Origin: CAVQBJ01 sp963819075
Lineage (GTDB): Bacteria; Actinomycetota; Thermoleophilia; Solirubrobacterales; Solirubrobacteraceae
Direction: 5' to 3'
Assembly (NCBI GenBank): GCA_963819075.1
Contig: CAWFUP010000006.1
Span: 62,001-126,000 of the forward strand
DNA: 64,000 nt
Shown piece after piece: positions 35,099-44,563 of the stretch; the first letter of the stretch is position 1, and every line of letters begins with the position of its first letter. The position numbers and the translations under genes are program-made. The notes beneath the pieces are model-generated. The model had not been told where the DNA came from. It saw nothing but the letters and a program-made list of their open reading frames with translations, and did not search any database.

Positions 35099-36352
35099 TC
35101 AGGCGAACGCGAACAGCGAGACCGGGATCGTCCGGTACTGGTTGAGGAACGTCGAGCTGAGGCGGGTCGGCTCGCCGTCGAGCGCGAGGTGGGGGAAGCG
35201 GCGCAGCGTCTCGTCGAGCCACAGCCGCATCTCCAGCCGTGCGAGTCCGGCACCGAGGCAGAAGTGGCGCCCGCCGCCGCCGAATCCCTGGTGCTTGTTC
35301 GGGCTGCGGCGCACGTCGAAGCGGTCGGGGTCCTCGAACACCGTCTCGTCGCGGTTGCTCGAGACGTACCACAGGAGCAGCTTGTCGCCCTTGGCGATCG
35401 GCTGTCCGGCAACCTCGGTGTCGCAGGTCGCGGTGCGTCGCATGTAAGCGAAGGCGGGGTGGTAGCGCACGAACTCCTCGACCGCCGACTCGTGCAGCTC
35501 CGGGTGCGCGCGCACGAGCGCCATCTGCTCGGGGTCGTCGAGGAGGCTGAGCACACCGGAGGAGAACGTCGCCCGCGTGCTGTCGTTGCCGGCCACCATG
35601 AGCAGGAAGAAGAACATGAGGATCTCCTCGTGCTCGAGGTGCTCGCCGTCGACCTGCGCCTGCATGAGTGCGGTCAGCAGGTCGTCGGTCGGTTCGATCC
35701 GGCGGGCGTCGATCATCGCGTTGACGTACTCGAACAGCTCCATGACCGCCGCGAACATGTCCTCGGGGCTCGGCGCGACCCGCGGGTCCTCGAACGCCGT
35801 CGTGCGGTTCGTCCAGTCGACGAGCTTGTCGGCGTCCTGGCGCGGCACGCCGAGCATGTCCCCGATGACCATCGCCGGGACGTAGATCCCGACGTCCTGC
35901 ACGAGGTCGATGCGACCGTCGGGGTGGCGCTCGAGCGCGCGGTCATAGACGAGGTTGATGATCTCGCGCATGCGGTCTGAGTGATCGAGCGCGCGCTTGG
36001 GAGTGAACGCGGCCTGCACGAGCGCCTTGAGGCGGTCGTGACGCGGCGGATCCTGCGCGATGAGCATCCGTCGCGTCAGCTCGAGCGAGCTCGGGACGCC
36101 GGGGATGTCCCACACCTTGTCGACGGCGACGATCCCGCCCTCCTCGGAGGAGAACGTCCGGTGGTCGCGCCCGACCGCGGCGACGTCCGCGTAGCGCGTG
36201 ATCGACCAGAACCCCGTCTCGTCCGGGAAGCCGCCGAGCGGGCTCCAGTGCACGGGCTGCTCGCGGCGCAGGCGCGCGAAGGTGTCGTGGGGTGGGCCGT
36301 CCTCCCACAGCCGCAGGTCGCTGACGTCGAGGTTCGGGGCGATCGTGCTCAT
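35099..36352 (-). CDS. Cytochrome P450 (CYP125/CYP142-like)
   Basis: A 417-residue soluble P450. The I-helix oxygen-activation motif is AGNDST at 254-259, the K-helix E-x-x-R is at 293-296 (EEFVR), and the haem-binding loop FGGGGRHFCLGAGLA has the thiolate Cys at 365. The sequence style (DPPRHDRLKALVQAAFTPKR, AGNDST) resembles the CYP124/125/142 group, whose members hydroxylate sterol side chains or methyl-branched lipids. That substrate is inferred. The start ATG at 36352 was chosen over an upstream frame that would cross the regulatory region. It is divergent from a TetR gene with a perfect palindrome between them. Confidence 0.88.
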   Translation of the reverse strand: MSTIAPNLDVSDLRLWEDGPPHDTFARLRREQPVHWSPLGGFPDETGFWSITRYADVAAVGRDHRTFSSEEGGIVAVDKVWDIPGVPSSLELTRRMLIAQDPPRHDRLKALVQAAFTPKRALDHSDRMREIINLVYDRALERHPDGRIDLVQDVGIYVPAMVIGDMLGVPRQDADKLVDWTNRTTAFEDPRVAPSPEDMFAAVMELFEYVNAMIDARRIEPTDDLLTALMQAQVDGEHLEHEEILMFFFLLMVAGNDSTRATFSSGVLSLLDDPEQMALVRAHPELHESAVEEFVRYHPAFAYMRRTATCDTEVAGQPIAKGDKLLLWYVSSNRDETVFEDPDRFDVRRSPNKHQGFGGGGRHFCLGAGLARLEMRLWLDETLRRFPHLALDGEPTRLSSTFLNQYRTIPVSLFAFA

Positions 36353-36387
36353 GGGTTCCCTCTGTGTGGTGGCGGGTCCGGTACGGG

Positions 36388-36414
36388 CCACTATCGACAC
36401 CGTGTCGATAGTGG
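36388..36414. promoter_or_regulatory. Perfect palindromic operator between P450 and TetR genes
   Basis: Thirteen-bp arms around one central base (36401): the inner 12 bp read CACTATCGACAC and GTGTCGATAGTG. It lies 35 bp upstream of the P450 start and 21 bp upstream of the TetR start, directly beside a TACGGT -10-like box (36418-36423). This is the expected arrangement for TetR-family autorepression and control of the divergent P450. Confidence 0.8.
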
Positions 36415-36435
36415 TGATACGGTAGCGAGACCGCC

Positions 36436-37125
36436 ATGGCGCGTCAATACACTCGTGCCAACGTCATGCCCCCTGCGGCCGCCAAGACCACGGCTTCCGA
36501 GACCGGGGCCGCCCCCGCCGGCCGGCGCATCCGTCGCCACCCCGAGCAGGCCGAGCGCGAGATCCTCGACGCCGCCGAGCGATTCCTGGCCGAGCACGAC
36601 TTCCGCGAGTTGCGCGTCGACGAGCTCATGCGGGCCACGGGGATGAAGCGCTCGACCTTCTACCACTACTTCGGCGACCGCTCCGCCGTGATCATCCGCC
36701 TGCTCGAGGAGATCGCGGGCGAGGCCGCCGAGGCCGCGGCCACGTGGTTGGCGAGCCCGGACGGGGATCCGATCGAGGCCGTCGGCACGGCGATCGCCGG
36801 GGTGGCCGAGGTCTGGCATCGCCATCGGCACGTCCTGCGGGCGGCGCATGCCGGGTCGTTTCACGACCCGCGCATCGAGGACCAGTATCGCGCCTTGATC
36901 GACGGCCTGATCGCGGCCGTGATCACGCGCCTGGGCGAGGATCGGCGCCGCGGGCGCACCGCCGTGCCCGAGCCCGAGGAGACCGCGCGGGCGCTCGGTC
37001 TCATGAACGCCGCCGTGTTCGCCGAGCGCCTCGGCCGCGATCCGGCTGACGATCCGGCGGCGGTCAGCGCCGCGCTCAGCCGGATCTGGGTGAGGGTCAT
37101 CTACCCGGACCGCAGCGGCTACTGA
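36436..37125 (+). CDS. TetR-family transcriptional regulator
   Basis: A 229-residue repressor. After about 30 disordered residues comes the TetR HTH (REILDAAERFLAEHDFRELR, VDELMRATGMKRSTFYHYFG), then an all-helical ligand-binding domain (EVWHRHRHVLRAAHAGSFHD) similar to the EthR type. It probably binds the 36388-36414 palindrome, represses itself and the divergent P450, and is released by a P450-related ligand. An internal later ATG at 36466 could also serve as start, giving a shorter N-terminus. Confidence 0.9.
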   Translation: MARQYTRANVMPPAAAKTTASETGAAPAGRRIRRHPEQAEREILDAAERFLAEHDFRELRVDELMRATGMKRSTFYHYFGDRSAVIIRLLEEIAGEAAEAAATWLASPDGDPIEAVGTAIAGVAEVWHRHRHVLRAAHAGSFHDPRIEDQYRALIDGLIAAVITRLGEDRRRGRTAVPEPEETARALGLMNAAVFAERLGRDPADDPAAVSAALSRIWVRVIYPDRSGY

Positions 37126-37252
37126 GCGGTCCTGCGGTCGCGTGCGGATCGTCGCCCGACGCGGCGTTGATAGGGTCTCGCAGGCCTGGCCGGACGCACG
37201 GACGAGCGCTCGGCGCCCCATATCCACATCCCTTTTCACGACGGAGGATTTC

Positions 37253-39497
<2,245 letters not shown>

Positions 39498-39501
<4 letters not shown>

Positions 39502-40265
39502 GCCGCACGCCGCTCGTCGCCGGCAACTGGAAGATGCATAAGACGAACCCCGAGGCCGAGGCCTTCATCCAGGGGCTGTTGCCGCGCGTCTCCGCCGTGG
39601 AGGGCGTCGACGTCGGGATCTGCGTGCCGTTCACGGCGCTCGGGCCGATGGTCGACAGCGCGCGAGGGTCACGCGTCGAGGTGTACGCGCAGAACATGCA
39701 CCAGGCGCCGGAGGGGCCCTACACCGGCGAGATCTCGGCCGCGATGCTGTCCGATCTGGATGTGCACGGCGTCGTGCTCGGCCACTCCGAGCGCCGCCAG
39801 CTGTTCGGTGAGACCGATCGCGCGCTCTCGGCGAAGGTGCCGGCCGCGCTCGCCGCCGGGCTCGTGGCGATCCTGTGCGTGGGCGAGACCGAGGAGGAGC
39901 GCGAGGCCGGCGACACCGAGCGGACGCTGCGTCATCAGATCAGCGAGGACCTCTCGGGCGTCGATCGGGAGCAGCTCGCCGGCCTCGTCGTGGCCTACGA
40001 GCCCGTGTGGGCGATCGGCACCGGCAACGTGGCCACGCCCGAGCAGGCGCAGGAGTCGATCGCCTTCATCCGCGCGCTCATCGCCGGCCGCGACGCGGAG
40101 GCCGCGACGGAGACCCGGATTCTCTACGGGGGCAGTGTCAACCCGGGCAACGCCGCGGAGCTGCTCGCCCTGCCCGACGTCGACGGCGCGCTCGTCGGCG
40201 GCGCGTCTCTCGACCCTGCGGGATTCGCCGAGATCGTCGACGCGGCTCGGCTCGCCCGCGCATGA
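39498..40265 (+). CDS. tpiA: Triosephosphate isomerase
   Basis: A 255-residue TIM-barrel enzyme interconverting dihydroxyacetone phosphate and glyceraldehyde-3-phosphate. Substrate Lys12 lies in GNWKMHKTN, the electrophile His96 in VLGHSERRQ, and the base Glu168 in AYEPVWAIGTG. The phosphate loop ILYGGSVNPGN is intact. The GTG start at 39498 overlaps the pgk stop by 4 nt, and its TGA overlaps the gpmI ATG. Confidence 0.97.
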
Positions 40266-41845
40266 GCGCCGAGCTGCCGGCCGGGCCGGCGAACGTGCCC
40301 GTGCCACGCGCCTGCCTCGTCGTGCTCGATGGCTGGGGCCTCGCGCCCGACGGGCCCGGCAACGCCATCTCGCTGGCGCGCACGCCGGTCATGGATGCCC
40401 TGTGGGCCGGCTACCCGCACACCGAGCTGAAGACGTGGGGGCGCTACGTCGGCCTGCCCGACGGGCAGATGGGCAACTCGGAGGTCGGGCACCTGAACCT
40501 CGGCGCCGGCGCCGTCGTCGTGCAGGACCTCACGCGGATCGACGACGCGGCCCGCGGCGGCGGCTTTGCCGAGAACCCGGCGATCCGAGCGGCCTTGGCC
40601 GACGCCCCGCGCGTGCACCTGATCGGGCTCGTCTCCGACGGCGGCGTGCACTCGAGCCTCGAGCACCTGCTGGCGCTCGCGAAGGCGGCCGCCGCTGCCG
40701 ACGTTCCCGATCTCGTCATCCACGCGTTCACCGACGGCCGTGACACGCTCCCGCACGCGGGTGCCGGATATCTGGACACGCTGGCCGAGTACTGCACCGA
40801 GCAGGGCTGCGGGCGGGTGGCGACGGTCGTCGGACGCTACTTCGCCATGGACCGGGACCGCCGTTGGGACCGCACGCAGCGCGCGTACGACCTGCTGGTG
40901 GCCGGCGATGCGCCGCATCACGCCGACACCGCGGGCGACGCAGCGCGGGCGGCCTACGAGCGGGGCGAGACCGATGAGTTCATCGAGCCGACGACGGTCG
41001 GCGAGGAGGGGCACATCCGACCCGGCGACAGCGTGCTGTGCTTCAACTTCCGTCCGGATCGCGTACGCCAGCTGACGCGGGCGCTTGCCGAGGCGGGCTT
41101 CGGGGAGCGCGATGAGGACCTGCCCGGGTGGCGCGGCCGGAGCGAAGCGCCGATCGAGCGCTACGCGTGCCTCACCGAGTACGAGGAGGGCTGGCCCTAC
41201 CCGGTGGCCTTCGCGCCGGACCGGCCCTCGGTCACGCTCGCCGGGGTCCTGGCCCACGAGGGCGCCCGCCAGCTGCACGTGGCCGAGACCGAGAAGTACC
41301 CGCACGTCACGTACTTCTTCAACGGCGGCGAGGAGACGCCGTATGTCGGCGAGCGCCGCGAGCTCGTGCCCTCGGCGCGCGACGTGCCGACCTACGACTT
41401 CAAGCCGCAGATGAGCGCCGCCGAGGCCGCCGACGCGTTCGTGGCGGCGTGGCACGAGGACGAGCCGCGCTTCGGACTCATCAACTTCGCCAATGCCGAC
41501 ATGGTCGGCCACACCGGGGTGATCCCCGCGGCGGTGACGGCGATCGAGACGGTCGACGCATGCCTCGGACGCATCGTCGCCGCGGTCCACGCCGATGGTG
41601 GGGTCTGCGTCATCACCGCCGACCACGGCAACGCCGATCACATGCTCGAGCCCGACGGCAGCCCGAACACCGCCCACTCGCTCAACCCCGTGCCGGTCAT
41701 CGTCACCTGCCCGGGCGTCCAGCTCACTGACGGCGGCGTCCTGGCCGACGTGGCCCCGACGGTCCTCGCGCTGCTCGGCATCGCCCAGCCGCATGAGATG
41801 ACCGGTCGCTCGCTGCTGCGCGCGCCACCACTCGACGGCGACTAG
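40262..41845 (+). CDS. gpmI: 2,3-bisphosphoglycerate-independent phosphoglycerate mutase
   Basis: A 527-residue alkaline-phosphatase-superfamily mutase. The phospho-acceptor Ser73 is in GQMGNSEVGHLNLGAG, metal-binding Asp in LVVLDGWGLAPDGPGN, and the second metal site in FANADMVGHTG and ITADHGNADHM. It converts 3- to 2-phosphoglycerate. The ATG at 40262 overlaps the tpiA stop, completing a four-gene lower-glycolysis operon. secG, often found near this position in actinobacteria, does not follow. Confidence 0.95.
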   Translation: MSAELPAGPANVPVPRACLVVLDGWGLAPDGPGNAISLARTPVMDALWAGYPHTELKTWGRYVGLPDGQMGNSEVGHLNLGAGAVVVQDLTRIDDAARGGGFAENPAIRAALADAPRVHLIGLVSDGGVHSSLEHLLALAKAAAAADVPDLVIHAFTDGRDTLPHAGAGYLDTLAEYCTEQGCGRVATVVGRYFAMDRDRRWDRTQRAYDLLVAGDAPHHADTAGDAARAAYERGETDEFIEPTTVGEEGHIRPGDSVLCFNFRPDRVRQLTRALAEAGFGERDEDLPGWRGRSEAPIERYACLTEYEEGWPYPVAFAPDRPSVTLAGVLAHEGARQLHVAETEKYPHVTYFFNGGEETPYVGERRELVPSARDVPTYDFKPQMSAAEAADAFVAAWHEDEPRFGLINFANADMVGHTGVIPAAVTAIETVDACLGRIVAAVHADGGVCVITADHGNADHMLEPDGSPNTAHSLNPVPVIVTCPGVQLTDGGVLADVAPTVLALLGIAQPHEMTGRSLLRAPPLDGD

Positions 41846-41857
41846 ACTGCGCGCGCG

Positions 41858-42259
41858 ATGGCTTCCGTGCGACCGCCCGGGTCGAGCTCCACGCCGCGCT
41901 CGCGACGCCTGCTCAGCTGGTTCTTCATCGGGGCCGGCATCAACCACTTCGTCATGCCGCGCCCCTACCAGCGGATCGTGCCGCCGGGGCTCGGCGACCC
42001 GGCGACACTCGTCGCCGTCAGCGGCGTGGCCGAGATCGCCGGCGGCGTCGGCGTCATGCTCGCGCCGACGCGGCGGGCGGCCGGGTGGGGGCTGATCGTG
42101 CTGCTGCTCGCCGTATTCCCGGCGAACGTGCACATGGCGCGCCATCCCGAGCAGATCCCCGGACTGGCGATCCCGCGGGTCCTGCTGTGGCTGCGACTGC
42201 CGCTGCAGCCGCTCATGATCTGGTGGGCGTGGGCGGCGACGCGGTCGCAGACGACGTAG
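41858..42259 (+). CDS. DoxX-like membrane protein
   Basis: A 133-residue protein with about four hydrophobic helices (LLSWFFIGAGINHFV, LVAVSGVAEIAGGVGVMLAP, GWGLIVLLLAVFPANVHMA, LRLPLQPLMIWWAWAA). The pattern GINHFVMPRPYQRIVPPGL is characteristic of DoxX/YphA-like small membrane proteins. In Bacillus subtilis a DoxX-family gene (mhqP) belongs to the MhqR quinone-stress regulon together with a dioxygenase. A TAGACT box at 41843-41848 lies 9 nt before the ATG. Its 3' end overlaps the convergent carboxylesterase gene by 47 bp. Confidence 0.78.
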   Translation: MASVRPPGSSSTPRSRRLLSWFFIGAGINHFVMPRPYQRIVPPGLGDPATLVAVSGVAEIAGGVGVMLAPTRRAAGWGLIVLLLAVFPANVHMARHPEQIPGLAIPRVLLWLRLPLQPLMIWWAWAATRSQTT

Positions 42260-42896
42260 CCCCGACCCACCGCTGGAGGTCGGGCAGCAGGCGCGGGTCG
42301 ATCGTGTGCGCCATCGCCGACTCGTGGTAGGAGACATCGAGCCCGGCCTGCTCGAGGCGGTCGCGCGCCTGGCGCGCGAACTGGATCGAGATGACGGGAT
42401 CGAGCGAGCCGTGCACGATCGCCACCGGCAGTCCCCGCCGCGAGCCGAGGTCGAGCTTGAAGCCCGGGACCGTCGGGATGAAGCCGCTCATCGCGAGGAT
42501 CCCGGCCGGCGGCGGATGCCCGGCCTGGAGGCCGACCGCGTAGGACATGACCGCTCCCTGCGAGAATCCGCCGAGCACCATGCGTGACCGGTCCACGCCG
42601 ACGGCGGCGGGGAGCGCGTCCATCACGGCGTTCAGCTGATCGAGGGTCGCCCGGAACGTCTCGGGATCGGGGAACCCGACGCGCGGAACGGCGTACCAGT
42701 GCCGCCCGCCGGGCGGCAACGACAGCGGTCCGCGCACCGCAATGCCGACGAGCCGGCGCCGCGGATCGAGGAGGTCCAGGACCGGGAGCAGGTCGCTCTC
42801 GTCGGTGGCGCGCCCGTGCAGCAGGACGAGCGCACCCTCGGGCTCCGCGGCGGCCGGCCGGGTGCGGTACACGAGGGGCTCGGCGGCCGTGCTCAT
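42213..42896 (-). CDS. Phospholipase/carboxylesterase family hydrolase (MhqD/YpfH-like)
   Basis: A 227-residue alpha/beta hydrolase. The nucleophile Ser is in the elbow LGGFSQGAVMSYAVG, the Asp in VHGSLDPVISI, and the His in SAMAHTIDP. The oxyanion region is LVLLHGRATDESDLLPV. It fits the serine carboxylesterase group containing Bacillus MhqD. It is 12 bp downstream of the dioxygenase gene on the same strand, an arrangement that parallels mhqE-mhqD. Likely removes toxic esters or processes quinone adducts; the exact substrate is unknown. Confidence 0.87.
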   Translation of the reverse strand: MSTAAEPLVYRTRPAAAEPEGALVLLHGRATDESDLLPVLDLLDPRRRLVGIAVRGPLSLPPGGRHWYAVPRVGFPDPETFRATLDQLNAVMDALPAAVGVDRSRMVLGGFSQGAVMSYAVGLQAGHPPPAGILAMSGFIPTVPGFKLDLGSRRGLPVAIVHGSLDPVISIQFARQARDRLEQAGLDVSYHESAMAHTIDPRLLPDLQRWVGATSSATASPPTPTRS

Positions 42897-42908
42897 CGCC
42901 CGTCGGGG

Positions 42909-43838
42909 CTACGAAGACGCGAACGAGGTCCGCGGATTGACGAGCGGCGTCAGCCGTCGCTCGAGCTCCGCCCGGCGCGACTCGTACTGCGGCGGCAGCT
43001 TGAGCGACTCGCCGAGGGTCTCGGCCGCCTCGTCGACGGTGAAGCCCGGTGGCAGCGTCGCGAGCTCGAAGAGCACGCCGCTCGGCTCGCGGAAGTAGAC
43101 CGAGTGGAAGTACTGGCGATCGATCACGTCGGTGGCGTGACGATGGTCGCCGACCGCGATCGCGCGGCCGGCGAGGAGCTCGTCGTCGTCGGAGACGGCC
43201 CAGGCAACGTGGTGCACGCTGCCCGCGCCCTGACGGCCGACCGCGCTCGGCGGCGGGTCATAGGCGAGCGTGGCATGGCGCCGCTGGCCGGCGAGTCGCC
43301 ATTCGCCGTCGTTTGCCGCCGCCTCGAAGCCGAGGTCGGTGAGCAGTTGGGCGCTGTGAGCCGGCTCGCTCGCGTAGGCGCGCACGCCGTGAAATCCGCG
43401 CAGGGCGTGCTCGGCGCCGATCCCCGCCGCGTCGGCGATCAGCGGCTCGTCGGGTACGTCGACCACGAGCAGTTCGTGCTCGAGCCCCTCGGGATCCGCG
43501 AACCGCAAGGCGTCGCCGGCGCGCCGGGCCGGGACTCCGGCGCTCTGGAGCCGATCCGACCAGAAGTGCAGGGACGCGGCGTCGGCGACGCGCCACTGGA
43601 CGAGGTACACCTCGCCGTCTCCCGTCCGACCGGGGGCGACGCCGGGGAACTCGAAGAACGTCAGCACGCTTCCCGCATGGCCGAGGTCGTCGCCGTAGTA
43701 CAGGTGGTAGACGTCCGGCGCGTCGAAGTTGACCGTCTTCTTGACGAGCCGCAGGCCGAGCAGCCCGGCGTAGAAGTCGACGTTGGCCTGAGCGTTGCCG
43801 GTGATGGCGGTGACGTGATGCAGGCCGTCGGGGCGCAT
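42909..43838 (-). CDS. Ring-cleaving-dioxygenase-like VOC protein (MhqO/MhqE-like)
   Basis: A 309-residue protein with two pairs of VOC modules. The N-terminal half starts LHHVTAITGNAQANVDFYAG; the C-terminal half has VHHVAWAVSDDDEL and FREPSGVLFELATLPPGFTV. Metal ligands are probably His in the first HHVT, His in HHVAW and Glu in LFELAT. Proteins of this type are hydroquinone or catechol dioxygenase-like enzymes in the MhqR regulon of Firmicutes and are annotated as ring-cleaving dioxygenases. The gene is first in an operon with the carboxylesterase and divergent from MarR. Confidence 0.85.
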   Translation of the reverse strand: MRPDGLHHVTAITGNAQANVDFYAGLLGLRLVKKTVNFDAPDVYHLYYGDDLGHAGSVLTFFEFPGVAPGRTGDGEVYLVQWRVADAASLHFWSDRLQSAGVPARRAGDALRFADPEGLEHELLVVDVPDEPLIADAAGIGAEHALRGFHGVRAYASEPAHSAQLLTDLGFEAAANDGEWRLAGQRRHATLAYDPPPSAVGRQGAGSVHHVAWAVSDDDELLAGRAIAVGDHRHATDVIDRQYFHSVYFREPSGVLFELATLPPGFTVDEAAETLGESLKLPPQYESRRAELERRLTPLVNPRTSFASS

Positions 43839-43963
43839 GCCTCATGAGCCTAACGGGTTCGCCGCGCCCGGTCGCGATCTTGGGTCGGCGCTCGCCGGCC
43901 GGGAACGTTCGTCCACGGAGCGGTTGCGGCGGAGCACGCTGCTATGTTCGGAGGTGCAGCCGT

Positions 43964-43977
43964 TTCGCGTCCGCGAA
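43964..43977. promoter_or_regulatory. Candidate MarR operator
   Basis: A 14-bp inverted repeat TTCGCG-TC-CGCGAA lies 4 nt before the MarR start codon, in the 143-bp region shared with the divergent dioxygenase operon. The size suits a MarR-family site. Autoregulation is inferred. Confidence 0.4.
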
Positions 43978-43981
43978 GACC

Positions 43982-44464
43982 ATGTCCACCGTCAGCTCGA
44001 CCAAGACTCCCACTTCCGCGGATGCCCTCGAAGAGGTCGAGCTGCGGGCCTGGCGGGGGCTGTTGTGCACCCATGCGTCGCTGGCCAAGCGCCTCGATGC
44101 CGAGCTGGAGCGCTCACACGGGCTGCCGCTGACGTCCTTCGAGGTGCTTCACCACCTCGGCGGCGCGCCGGGCGCGCGAATGCGCATGTGCGACCTCGCG
44201 GACTCGATCCACCTCTCGCGCAGCGGGCTGACGCGGCTCGTCGATCGCCTCGAGCGTGACCGCCTGCTCGAGCGCTGCTCGTGCGATCACGACGCGCGCG
44301 GCGCGTATGCCTGCCTGACGCCGGACGGGCGCGAGCACCTCGCGCGCGCGAAGGCGACCTATCTGCACGCCGTCCGGGAGCACTTCCTGTCGCACTTCGA
44401 CGAGCACGAGCTCGGCGTGCTGGCCGAGCTGTGGGAGCGCGTGCGCCCAAGCTGCAGCTGCTGA
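43982..44464 (+). CDS. MarR-family transcriptional regulator
   Basis: A 160-residue winged-helix protein. The HTH region reads SFEVLHHLGGAPGARMRMCDLADSI, whose parts (EVLHHLGG, MCDLADSIHLSRSGLTRLVD) are typical of MarR; the wing follows with RLLERCSCDHDARGAYACLT. Three clustered Cys (RCSCDHD and the C-terminal PSCSC) stand out. MhqR/OhrR/YodB-type MarR proteins sense quinones or peroxides through Cys, but whether these residues do so is untested. The start at 43982 is favoured over a longer frame from 43844. Divergent from the dioxygenase/esterase operon it probably represses. Confidence 0.87.
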   Translation: MSTVSSTKTPTSADALEEVELRAWRGLLCTHASLAKRLDAELERSHGLPLTSFEVLHHLGGAPGARMRMCDLADSIHLSRSGLTRLVDRLERDRLLERCSCDHDARGAYACLTPDGREHLARAKATYLHAVREHFLSHFDEHELGVLAELWERVRPSCSC

Positions 44465-44563
44465 CGCGCTCCGCGTCGGCATTAGCGATTCGCCTGCAAG
44501 TGGACGGATGATGTAGCCGGCCGCCTTGCTGGTCGGGGGGTCAGCTGTTACGTTGGCCCGGCG

